From an uncultured Pirellulaceae bacterium (GTDB lineage Bacteria > Planctomycetota > Planctomycetia > Pirellulales > Pirellulaceae), in contig CALKCC010000049.1 in assembly GCA_938082855.1 (NCBI GenBank), positions 1-44,582 on the forward strand: DNA of 44,582 bases, read 5' to 3'. Below, piece after piece: positions 36,159 to 43,596 of this stretch. The notes beneath the pieces were generated by a model. That model worked only from the letters and a program-made list of their open reading frames with translations. It was not told the DNA's origin and did no database searches. Both the position numbers and the translations under genes were made by a program. Numbering within the stretch: the first letter of the stretch is position 1; every line of letters starts with the position of its first letter.

Positions 36159-37049
36159 ATGAATGGCCCCGACGCCAGCTGGATGACAAAAATATCGTTG
36201 TCCTGCTTTGCTTTTAGTTATGCCATCGCGATGATTTTGGAAATCTCGCGTCTATTCTTCCGTGCGCCTGTTCGAATTCTAATCATCCTCGGGCTCACCA
36301 TTGCCGGCATCTTCGCCCACACCGTTTATCTGTGGCTCAAATTCCAAAAGGATTTTAGTGGCGGTACTCCAATGTCCAGTTGGTACGACTGGTGCTTAAT
36401 GGTTTCACTCGCCGTTGCTATCACTTACGCAATCATAGCCATCAAGAAAAATGAGAATTCTGTTGGCATCTTTTTCCTACCGCTGATCTTGTTGCTGATT
36501 CTGGTTGCACTGTTCGTCAAAGACCAGGAAGCGTTTACTCAATCCGAAGCAACGAATGTTTGGGCTGTCACCCATGGTATCTCATTACTGTTAGGTACTT
36601 CGGCCATGATTGTCGCCTTCATCGCCGGCGTGATGTACTTAGTTCATGCTTTCCGTTTGAAGAAGAAGCTTCCACCTCGCAGCGGCTTCCGCTTGCCAAG
36701 TTTGGAATGGCTACAACAGTGCAATCGCCAATCGCTGTTTTATGCAACGGGACTTATCGCTGCCGGGCTTGTTTCCGGTGTCATCATGAATGTCCTCAAG
36801 AGCACAGAAAACCAGACGGGGATCCCCTGGACCGACTCTGTCATCATTTCCTCTGGAGTGTTGCTGGTTTGGCTAGTTACCGTCACCGTTTTCGAGGCCG
36901 TTTACAAACCAGCTCGGCAGGGTCGAAAAATCGCTTATTTGACCTTAGCCAGTTTTGTGTTCTTAGCGCTCGTCCTTAGTTTTGTGTTTATGGCCGAACA
37001 TGCGAGTCAGACCGATGGCGTGTCTGCACTGCGGGAGGTGTTGTCATGA
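36159..37049 (+). CDS. HemX/CcsA-like cytochrome c assembly family membrane protein
   Basis: A 296-residue protein with about eight membrane helices. It has the core of the CcmC/CcsA/HemX family: WAVTHGISLLLGTSAMIVAFIAGVMYLV (W135, H139) and other helix histidines (H54, H163) that could bind haem. The last helices (FVFLALVLSFVFMAEHASQ) contain a further His. The WGxWWxWD loop of true cytochrome c synthases is absent, so it fits HemX, the protein encoded beside hemA in many bacteria and thought to tune glutamyl-tRNA reductase level. Its stop overlaps the hemA start by 4 bp (ATGA), giving translational coupling. Confidence 0.85.
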   Translation: MNGPDASWMTKISLSCFAFSYAIAMILEISRLFFRAPVRILIILGLTIAGIFAHTVYLWLKFQKDFSGGTPMSSWYDWCLMVSLAVAITYAIIAIKKNENSVGIFFLPLILLLILVALFVKDQEAFTQSEATNVWAVTHGISLLLGTSAMIVAFIAGVMYLVHAFRLKKKLPPRSGFRLPSLEWLQQCNRQSLFYATGLIAAGLVSGVIMNVLKSTENQTGIPWTDSVIISSGVLLVWLVTVTVFEAVYKPARQGRKIAYLTLASFVFLALVLSFVFMAEHASQTDGVSALREVLS

Positions 37050-38326
37050 AACTACAAATGATCGGATGTAGCCATCACCACACCGACGTCGCTTTCCGCG
37101 AGAAGCTTGCGTTCCAACCCAATCAGGTCGTTGAAGCGTTGGCCAAAATGCGAACTGTCTTTCCGCAGACAGAAGCGGTGTTATTGTCCACCTGTAATCG
37201 AGTGGAAATCTACGCGGCGGCTGAAAACGAAGAAGACTGCCCCAGCGCCCAACAGCTAATCAACTTTGTTGCCAACTATCATGGGCTGGATGTCGCTGAG
37301 ATTGCCACCGACTTACGTTCGCTCGATGGCGAAGATGCAATCCACCACCTATTTACCACCGCTGCCAGCCTCGACAGCATGGTGATTGGCGAGGCGCAAA
37401 TCCTTTCCCAGGTAAAGCAGGCATATGACATGGCTAACGAGGGGGAAAACACCGGGCCACTTACACACTCGTCATTCCAAGCGGCAATGCGTGTTGCCAA
37501 GCGCGTTCAAACCGAGACCGAGATTCATCGTAAGCGTGTTAGTATTCCCTCTGTAGCCGTGGCTGATTATGCAAGTCAGTTCTTCGAACGATTTGATGAC
37601 AAAGTCATTTTGGTTATCGGTGCTGGCGAGATGGGAGAAGAAACTCTCCAATATCTGATCGATAAAAACGCTCAAGACGTGCGAATCATTAACCGCAATC
37701 ACCAACGAGCGATTGATCTGGCTCAGCGAACCACCGGTAAGGCCGTTGAGTGGGACAAGCTTAATGACTTGCTTGTAGAAGCCGACCTCATCGTGAGTGC
37801 TACAGGGGCCACTGAGCCCATTATCACCGCGGAGTCCTTTCAGACGATTTCCGAACGTCGCTTCCAAAAGCCACTGTTTATTCTTGACCTGGCTGTCCCT
37901 CGGGATATTGACCCTAAGCTAGCCGACTTTTTGGGCGTCTATCTGTATTCCATTGACGACCTACAACAGGTTTGCGATCGCAATCGTAAAGCACGCGAAC
38001 GCGAATGGCCCAAAGCAGAACAGATCATCGAAGAAGAAGTCTCTCGGTTCATGACCGATCTTTACCGTCGCGTCACCGGGCCTTGGATTGGTCGGCTCAA
38101 ACAACAGGCTAATGAAATCAAAGCTGCTGAGCTAGAAAGACTACTCAATAAGCTTGGGGATCTTGGTGACGATCCAAAAATTCGTAAGGAGCTGGACGTC
38201 ACTTTGGGTAGAGTTGTCAACAAACTACTGCACCCGCCACTTGAATCCCTCCGTGAAGATGTCAATCCGGAAGAGGGCCCTGGTCTACTCGATGCCCTGA
38301 AGAAGCTTTTCCAGCTCAAAGATTAG
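37046..38326 (+). CDS. hemA: Glutamyl-tRNA reductase
   Basis: A 426-residue enzyme reducing glutamyl-tRNA to glutamate-1-semialdehyde with NADPH, the first committed step of C5-pathway haem synthesis. The catalytic cysteine is C50 in LLSTCNRVEIYA. Further signatures are HLFTTAASLDSMVIGEAQILSQVKQAY, the NADPH-binding VILVIGAGEMGEETLQYL, and DLAVPRDIDPKL. The C-terminal dimerisation helix (about 325-426) is present. The start overlaps the upstream HemX-like gene. Its stop codon directly abuts the stop codon of convergent scpB, with no base between, and no terminator hairpin is seen. Confidence 0.97.
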   Translation: MKLQMIGCSHHHTDVAFREKLAFQPNQVVEALAKMRTVFPQTEAVLLSTCNRVEIYAAAENEEDCPSAQQLINFVANYHGLDVAEIATDLRSLDGEDAIHHLFTTAASLDSMVIGEAQILSQVKQAYDMANEGENTGPLTHSSFQAAMRVAKRVQTETEIHRKRVSIPSVAVADYASQFFERFDDKVILVIGAGEMGEETLQYLIDKNAQDVRIINRNHQRAIDLAQRTTGKAVEWDKLNDLLVEADLIVSATGATEPIITAESFQTISERRFQKPLFILDLAVPRDIDPKLADFLGVYLYSIDDLQQVCDRNRKAREREWPKAEQIIEEEVSRFMTDLYRRVTGPWIGRLKQQANEIKAAELERLLNKLGDLGDDPKIRKELDVTLGRVVNKLLHPPLESLREDVNPEEGPGLLDALKKLFQLKD

Positions 38327-39163
38327 TTAAGCCGCCAGCTCTTCATCGTCTCCCGGACAATCCAGAGATTCTTCGTCTTCTTCCTCTTGGGCAAATTCGT
38401 CCACTTCGACAAGCTCGTCTACTTCTTCCACAGCATCTGTTTCATCGGTAGGTTCGGATTCGCTCGAATCGTCCTGTAAGTGGCTCGTCTCCAGACTATC
38501 CTCTTCTGCCTTATCGTCCACAGGTTCTATCGCGACCTCCGGTAAATGAATTTCTGGAAGTTCCTCAAGCGAGTTTAGCCCGAACGTCTCTAGAAACGTC
38601 TTCGTGGTTGCATAGAGAAAGGGGCGCCCCAGGTCTTCACTACGGCCACTAATGCGAACAAGTCCTCGCTCCATAAGTTGACGAATCACTTCTCCACAAC
38701 CCACGCCACGCACTGCCTCTACTTCAGCTCGTAACACTGGCTGCCGATAAGCAACAACCGATAATGTTTCGATCACAGGGGTACTAAAGCGAATCGGAGC
38801 CGGCGTTGATTCGAGACGTCGAACCCATGAACTATAGGCCTGCTTGGTTAGCATCCGGTACCCGCCCGCGATTTGTTCGATTCGAAACGCCTGGCCCCGA
38901 AAATCATACTGCTCGTTTAGCTTGCCAATGAGCGTTCTCGTTTCTCGACCGTCTTTTAAGCTTGCCAGTTGGCTTATCTTACGGCTGGGGAGCGGTTCTT
39001 TGGCCAAAAACAATATGCCCTCGACCCGCACCAGCTTGGCCGACTCTTCTTCCGGAGTCGGTAAGGGAGTGGCTGCCTGCCGATTCGAGCGCAGCCATTG
39101 GTTTCTTCTGCGAATGAGAAGATTTTGATGGGTGCGGGATTTACTTGGACGACGAATAGGCAT
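38327..39163 (-). CDS. scpB: Segregation and condensation protein B, with acidic tail
   Basis: A 278-residue ScpB, the winged-helix partner of ScpA and SMC in chromosome condensation. The core (about 40-205) shows VEGILFLAKEPLPSRKISQL, FRIEQIAGGYRMLTKQAY, the ScpB hallmark TPVIETLSVVAYRQPVLRAEVEAVRGV, LMERGLVRISGRSEDLGRPFLYATTKTFLETFGLNSLEELPE. The N-terminal about 38 residues are basic (IRRPSKSRTHQNLLIRRRNQ), and the C-terminal about 70 are nearly all Glu, Asp and Ser; both exceed the family core. scpA is not beside it. The convergent stop directly touches the hemA stop. Confidence 0.93.
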   Translation of the reverse strand: MPIRRPSKSRTHQNLLIRRRNQWLRSNRQAATPLPTPEEESAKLVRVEGILFLAKEPLPSRKISQLASLKDGRETRTLIGKLNEQYDFRGQAFRIEQIAGGYRMLTKQAYSSWVRRLESTPAPIRFSTPVIETLSVVAYRQPVLRAEVEAVRGVGCGEVIRQLMERGLVRISGRSEDLGRPFLYATTKTFLETFGLNSLEELPEIHLPEVAIEPVDDKAEEDSLETSHLQDDSSESEPTDETDAVEEVDELVEVDEFAQEEEDEESLDCPGDDEELAA

Positions 39164-39298
39164 TTTCCTGGCTCTCTGCTCGTAATAGTACCGCTTATCG
39201 TCACTAAAAAGAAAGGTAGATTTTGTGATCCAAGAGCTTAGGAAATAACAGCCGATTTCCCCTTAGGGACTAGCTTGGATGAAATTAGAATAGCCTTT

Positions 39299-40444
39299 AT
39301 GAGCTTGATTTACCTTGATAACAATGCGACCACGGTGATCCACCCTGAAGTTGCAAATGCAATGCAGGCTTGCCATCAGCAAGGGCTTGTTAACCCTGAG
39401 AGCCAGCACCAGCTGGGACGGCAAGCACGACGCCAGGTAGAAGACTGCCGAGAGCAGTTAGGAATGCTGCTTGGACTGCACCTATCGGATATCCATGCTG
39501 ACCATTTGTTTTTCACCAGTGGGGGCACAGAGGCTAACAATTTAGCCATTCAGGGTTATCGTTTGGGGGCCGACGCAAAAAATCGCCTGGTGATTTCTGG
39601 GATAGAGCATCCTAGCATTTCGACTACTGCACAATGGCTGCAAAGCCAGGGAGTGGATGTCCAAGTTGTAAACACGCTGACCAACGGACAAATCGACTGT
39701 GAACACCTAGAGTCCTTGGTTAACCAAGATACGTTTCTCGTCGCAGTCATGCTCGCCAACAACGAAACCGGAGTCATCCAGCCGATATCTGACGTCGTTT
39801 CGATTTGTGACAGATTGAGTGTTCCTGTCCACGCTGATGCTGTCCAGGCGATCGGCAAGCTGGATGTACATTTTCGCGAGCTAGGTGTCGGCTCGATGAC
39901 AATCTCCGCCCATAAAGTACACGGGCCACGTGGTAGCGGGGCTTTGATTACTCGTCACGGTCATGCTCCTCACCCTGTTTTCCATGGTGGGTTTCAGCAA
40001 TCGGCCGTACGTCCTGGCACGGAATCTGTCGCACTGGCAACCGGATTAACTACGGCTGTGTCCAATTACCTAGGCAGCAAGGACGATCATGCTTCCAAGT
40101 TGTTAGCACTACGTGATCGCCTGGAGGCCGGCATCACAACTCAGTTGGTCAATGCCCAAGTGCTGGGCTCCGATGCACCTCGGCTCCCCAATACATCCAA
40201 CATTGCATTTCGCGGCGTCGACCGTCAGGCAATGTTAATGGCTCTCGACGTTGCTGGCATTTGTTGCAGCACTGGGTCAGCCTGTGCTTCCGGATCCAGC
40301 GAACCATCACCCACTCTGGTAGCCATGGGCCTCGACCCCGAGCTCATCGAAGGGGCCCTCCGTTTTAGCTTGGGAATCTTTAATTCTGAGCCAGAAATTG
40401 ACGAAGCGATCGAACGAATTTGTGCTGTTGCAAGCGTGCTTTAG
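39299..40444 (+). CDS. Cysteine desulfurase (NifS/IscS family)
   Basis: A 381-residue fold-type I PLP enzyme that takes sulfur from cysteine for iron-sulfur clusters or tRNA thiolation. Motifs are IYLDNNATTVIHPEV at the N-terminus, FTSGGTEANNLAI, the cofactor-region VHADAVQAIGKLDV, the PLP lysine in SAHKVHGPRGSGAL, and the catalytic cysteine loop CCSTGSACASGSSEPSPTL. The extended, flexible Cys loop is of the IscS/NifS (type I) kind. The start at ATG 39299 fits the family's N-terminus; TTG 39275, with AGGGA before it, is an alternative. No scaffold gene (iscU) or thiolase is adjacent. Confidence 0.93.
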   Translation: MSLIYLDNNATTVIHPEVANAMQACHQQGLVNPESQHQLGRQARRQVEDCREQLGMLLGLHLSDIHADHLFFTSGGTEANNLAIQGYRLGADAKNRLVISGIEHPSISTTAQWLQSQGVDVQVVNTLTNGQIDCEHLESLVNQDTFLVAVMLANNETGVIQPISDVVSICDRLSVPVHADAVQAIGKLDVHFRELGVGSMTISAHKVHGPRGSGALITRHGHAPHPVFHGGFQQSAVRPGTESVALATGLTTAVSNYLGSKDDHASKLLALRDRLEAGITTQLVNAQVLGSDAPRLPNTSNIAFRGVDRQAMLMALDVAGICCSTGSACASGSSEPSPTLVAMGLDPELIEGALRFSLGIFNSEPEIDEAIERICAVASVL

Positions 40445-40505
40445 CCGCCGCTAAATTGGCGTTTTTCCTCTCCCTTCCCTGCTCGTATTTCCTGCTCAAA
40501 AACCC

Positions 40506-40511
40506 TATAAT
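40506..40511 (+). promoter_or_regulatory. Possible -10 element upstream of dnaA
   Basis: An exact TATAAT in the 130-bp gap before dnaA, 64-69 bp upstream of the ATG at 40575. No acceptable -35 is found 16-18 bp upstream, so it is only a candidate. Confidence 0.3.
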
Positions 40512-40574
40512 GGGGGAGTTGTAATTGGTCGCTTTCGGCGATTAGATTACGGTTCTCATCTTGATCCTGAAACG

Positions 40575-41756
40575 ATGCTTTTGGCCTTGTTTTTCAGGGT
40601 AAAAAACAATTTTTTGCAAACGGATCGATTCGTGGCAAACGGCATTTTCGCCATTCCGATTAAACGTCTTGAACCAGCTGCCAGCGAGCAGTTGAATTTA
40701 TTTGACGAAGCCACTTCCTCCACACCTCAAGACGGACTCGAGCAGTTCATTTTTGGCCAGGAGAATGCCCCAGTGCGTCAGGCACTTGAGTGCGTCCTGG
40801 CACAGCAAACCATTGCCAGTCCGTTGGTCCTTTATGGAGCTACTGGGACTGGAAAATCGGTGCTAAGCCATACGCTACTCGCTCAGTGGTTCCGGCGATT
40901 TCCAGAGCAAAAGGCGTTGCACACGACGGGCACTGATTTCGCTCGAATGCATGCTCGAGCAGTCTACACTCATTCGATCAACGAATTTAGGCAAAGGTTT
41001 CTGGGCGTGCGTTTGTTGGTCATCGACGACTTACAAATCTTAAAAACCCGGTCTTCTGCTCAACAGATGCTGTGTAACATCATTGACCACTATCAAGCCA
41101 ACGACTGCATGTTGGTCGTTTGCCTGCCGACGCTGCCGACTCACATGACCGACTTTGATGACCGACTCTCCAGCCGGCTCATGGGCGGTTTGCAAATTGA
41201 ATTGAAGCCTCCCGGCAAAGATGCTCGCTCTGTGATTGTGGATCAATTGGCTCGAGAACATGGGGTGGAGCTGGACGAACCCACAAGAGATTCATTGGTG
41301 TTGGCTGGGGATAAAGAAAAGCCAAAGACCTTTCCCCAATTGCGTCAAACGATGATTCGCATGCGTAGCGAAACGGACCTGCGTTCTGGTCCTTACTCGG
41401 CATCCGATGTACAGGCTCTGCTTGACCAACAGCGTCAGACGCCAACGCCAGATATTAAGGGCATTGCTACCGCTGTAAGCAAACACTTGAACATTCGCCT
41501 CAACGACATGAAAAGCTCTGGCCGCCGCCAGTATGTGGTACGAGCTAGAGGTATTGCCATTTATCTCTGTCGACAATTTACATCTTCGAGCTTCGGTGAG
41601 ATTGGGCGTTACTTCGGAAAGCGTGACCATAGCACAATCATGCATGCTTATAAGCGTCTGGACGCATTGCAGCAGAAGGATGCTTCGATCCGCCTGGCAT
41701 TGGATGAAGTTATTGAGAAACTAAACAAAAAGTACCAACTGAATAAATCACTTTAA
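40575..41756 (+). CDS. dnaA: Chromosomal replication initiator DnaA, short form without domain I
   Basis: A 393-residue initiator, shorter than the usual about 450. The AAA+ domain has Walker A GATGTGKS (88-95), Walker B LLVIDDLQIL (147-156), and the arginine-finger region DDRLSSRLMGGL (R201). Domain IV carries the DNA-binding signature FTSSSFGEIGRYFGKRDHSTIMHAYKRL (335-362), so it should bind DnaA boxes. The usual N-terminal oligomerisation/helicase-loading domain I is not recognisable; only about 60 residues precede the AAA+ domain. They contain QLNLF (Q39-F43), which resembles the beta-clamp-binding motif of Hda. The start is uncertain: ATG 40575 or GTG 40632. It lies beside the probable origin and dnaN. 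Confidence 0.93.
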   Translation: MLLALFFRVKNNFLQTDRFVANGIFAIPIKRLEPAASEQLNLFDEATSSTPQDGLEQFIFGQENAPVRQALECVLAQQTIASPLVLYGATGTGKSVLSHTLLAQWFRRFPEQKALHTTGTDFARMHARAVYTHSINEFRQRFLGVRLLVIDDLQILKTRSSAQQMLCNIIDHYQANDCMLVVCLPTLPTHMTDFDDRLSSRLMGGLQIELKPPGKDARSVIVDQLAREHGVELDEPTRDSLVLAGDKEKPKTFPQLRQTMIRMRSETDLRSGPYSASDVQALLDQQRQTPTPDIKGIATAVSKHLNIRLNDMKSSGRRQYVVRARGIAIYLCRQFTSSSFGEIGRYFGKRDHSTIMHAYKRLDALQQKDASIRLALDEVIEKLNKKYQLNKSL

Positions 41757-42008
41757 CTGAACATCGAAATTCAATTTGGAGCATTGTGGAAAACCGGTCT
41801 ATTCAACCTCTATCGACGTCAGCACCTGCCCTGTTCATTCAGCCGCTTAAAAATCGGTGGACATTGTGGACAAGCTTTCGACATTCAAAGACGTTGAATA
41901 AACATTACATCGACCCGTTTTGCACACCACATATTTTGCTGTTTGGTGCTGAATAAACAGACTGAAACCGGCCTGGAAGACCGCTTGTCGACGTACTTCC
42001 GGACCACC

Positions 42009-42045
42009 TTTTTAATACGACTGTATTTAAAAAAATAATATATAA
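42009..42045. other. A/T-rich segment, candidate DNA-unwinding element
   Basis: Almost entirely A and T from 42021 to 42044 apart from one G, with a run of seven A at 42029-42035, in otherwise mixed-composition DNA. Its place beside the DnaA-box-like sites suits a duplex-unwinding element, and it may also carry the dnaN promoter. Confidence 0.45.
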
Positions 42046-42065
42046 CTCCCTCCAAATAACCAACG

Positions 42066-42070
42066 AAGGA
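42066..42070 (+). promoter_or_regulatory. Ribosome-binding site of dnaN
   Basis: AAGGA ends 6 nt before the ATG at 42077 and confirms the start. Confidence 0.65.
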
Positions 42071-42076
42071 TCGGAC

Positions 42077-43192
42077 ATGAAATTCACCTTTGATCGCGAG
42101 AAAATGCTGGCTGCCTTTCAGCCCGCCGCGTCGGTTGCCCCTTCTCGTAGCCCCAAGCCTATTTTGCAGTGTGTCAAATTGATTGGGACAGAGACGAGTG
42201 CCACGCTTATGGCCACGGATACTGAAGTAGGAATCCGGGTTGCCGTGGAAGGAGTCACCATGGAAGTCCCAGGTAATTTGGTGCTTCCGGTTGATTTGTT
42301 TGGTAACATCCTCCGCGAAAGCAACGATGATCAACTCACGGTAGCCGTGGATGATAAGGGGATTTCAGTAAAGGCTGGGTCCAACGTTTACAACCTTCCT
42401 TCCCAGAATGCCGACGAGTTTCCTGATGTTCAGGAGGTTGCCGGGGATGCTCGGATTGAAGTAGCAGCAGGCTTGTTTGGCGAGCTTGTCAAACGGACAA
42501 TTTTCGCTACAGACAATGAAAGCAGTCGTTATGCCTTAGGGGGAATACTTCTGGAAACAGAAGGAAAGAACTTAATCGCGGTTGGAACGGATGGGCGAAG
42601 ATTGGCAAAAATGGAAGGCCCAGTAGAAATCTCAGGCGAAATCCAGTTGGGCGAGTCTTCTACGATTGTTCCCACTCGTTCGATGAACTTGATTGCTCGA
42701 GCGTTAGGGGCCCCAGATAGCATTGTGCAAATCATCCCGAGTGACAATCAGCTAGCCTTCAAGACAGACACGGTGACACTGACTTCCAGGCTAGTAGAAG
42801 GTCGATTTCCTAAATGGAAGGACGTCTTCCCTAAGCGGACCGAAAGTATTGGGATCGAGCTGACAGCCGGAACGGTTTATGGTCGCTTGCGACAAGCATC
42901 AATCGTAGCCAACGATGAGAGTCGTGGGATTACCTTTACCTTTGGTAATGGGACCCTGGCGATGGACGCGACGGCCGCAGAACGCGGGCAAAGCCATACG
43001 GAGATGCCGATTTCCTATGAAGGAGCAGATGTCGCCGTTAGTCTGGACCACCGATATGTAGAACATTTCCTACGAGTGCTGGATTCGGAGACCAATTTTA
43101 CCTTTGATGTGGAAAACGATAAGGCTGCTGTCTTGCTATCTACGCAGGACGGTTATTCCTATATCATCATGCCATTGGCACGTGATCGGTAA
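42077..43192 (+). CDS. dnaN: DNA polymerase III beta subunit (sliding clamp)
   Basis: A 371-residue protein with the three-domain clamp fold of normal length. Characteristic segments are MKFTFDREKMLAAFQPAASV, PKPILQCVKLIG, TDTEVGIRV, SSRYALGGILLETEGKNLIAVGTDGRRLA, VEGRFPKWKDVFPK, and the C-terminal end YSYIIMPLARDR, where the usual MPM(R/K)L tail reads MPLAR. The homodimeric ring tethers polymerases and partner proteins to DNA. It is 320 bp after dnaA across the probable origin and 8 bp before the DUF721 gene, with which it is probably co-transcribed. Confidence 0.97.
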   Translation: MKFTFDREKMLAAFQPAASVAPSRSPKPILQCVKLIGTETSATLMATDTEVGIRVAVEGVTMEVPGNLVLPVDLFGNILRESNDDQLTVAVDDKGISVKAGSNVYNLPSQNADEFPDVQEVAGDARIEVAAGLFGELVKRTIFATDNESSRYALGGILLETEGKNLIAVGTDGRRLAKMEGPVEISGEIQLGESSTIVPTRSMNLIARALGAPDSIVQIIPSDNQLAFKTDTVTLTSRLVEGRFPKWKDVFPKRTESIGIELTAGTVYGRLRQASIVANDESRGITFTFGNGTLAMDATAAERGQSHTEMPISYEGADVAVSLDHRYVEHFLRVLDSETNFTFDVENDKAAVLLSTQDGYSYIIMPLARDR

Positions 43193-43200
43193 CGAATTTA

Positions 43201-43557
43201 ATGGCTGAGGATCAGACGCCGGACGAACAGCGATTTGAAGATTTGCGGAAGCGACAGAGGTTTATTCCTCCGCCACCAAGGATCGACAATATCTTAAGTC
43301 GTTTAATGACCCGAACTGGGTATGCCCGGGTCAAATCAGCAAATGCTCTGGAGTCCGTCTGGAGCGAGGCCGCCGGACCTTTAGCGAAGGCGACCCGAGC
43401 GGGTAACATCCGCCGAGGAGTTTTGGATGTTATTTGCAAAAACTCTGCAGTGATGCAGGAACTTACATTTCAAAAGCAAATGGTTATTAATCAGCTCAAT
43501 CAGAAGCTGGAAGGCCAGACTGTGAAAGACCTTAAGCTGCGAGTCGTTGATTTCTAG
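43201..43557 (+). CDS. DUF721 protein (DciA-like helicase-loading factor)
   Basis: A 118-residue protein of the DUF721 family. After a basic, proline-rich N-terminus (RQRFIPPPPRIDNIL) comes the core: ALESVWSEAAGPLAKATRAGNIRRGVLDVICKNSAVMQEL, then LTFQKQMVINQLNQKLEGQTVKDLKLRVV. The W-x-x-x-x-G-x-x-x-x-x-T/H and strand-helix pattern is typical. Family members (DciA) help load the DnaB helicase in bacteria that lack DnaC/DnaI. Its position between dnaN and gyrB, 8 bp after dnaN, fits a replication role and occupies the place where recF is usual. Confidence 0.85.
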   Translation: MAEDQTPDEQRFEDLRKRQRFIPPPPRIDNILSRLMTRTGYARVKSANALESVWSEAAGPLAKATRAGNIRRGVLDVICKNSAVMQELTFQKQMVINQLNQKLEGQTVKDLKLRVVDF

Positions 43558-43596
43558 GAAATCGCACATGCAAGCTGGAAATAGAGATAGATCTAA

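Larger units (their letters stand above)
41757..42076. other. Probable chromosomal replication origin region (oriC)
   Basis: A 320-bp gap between dnaA and dnaN, the classic oriC position. It holds two near-consensus DnaA boxes, TGTGGAAAA (41785-41793) and TGTGGACAA (41865-41873), each one mismatch from TGTGGATAA. TGAATAAACA occurs twice (41895-41904 and 41950-41959). An A/T-rich stretch lies on the dnaN side at about 42009-42045. GC-skew inversion was not computed. Confidence 0.6.
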
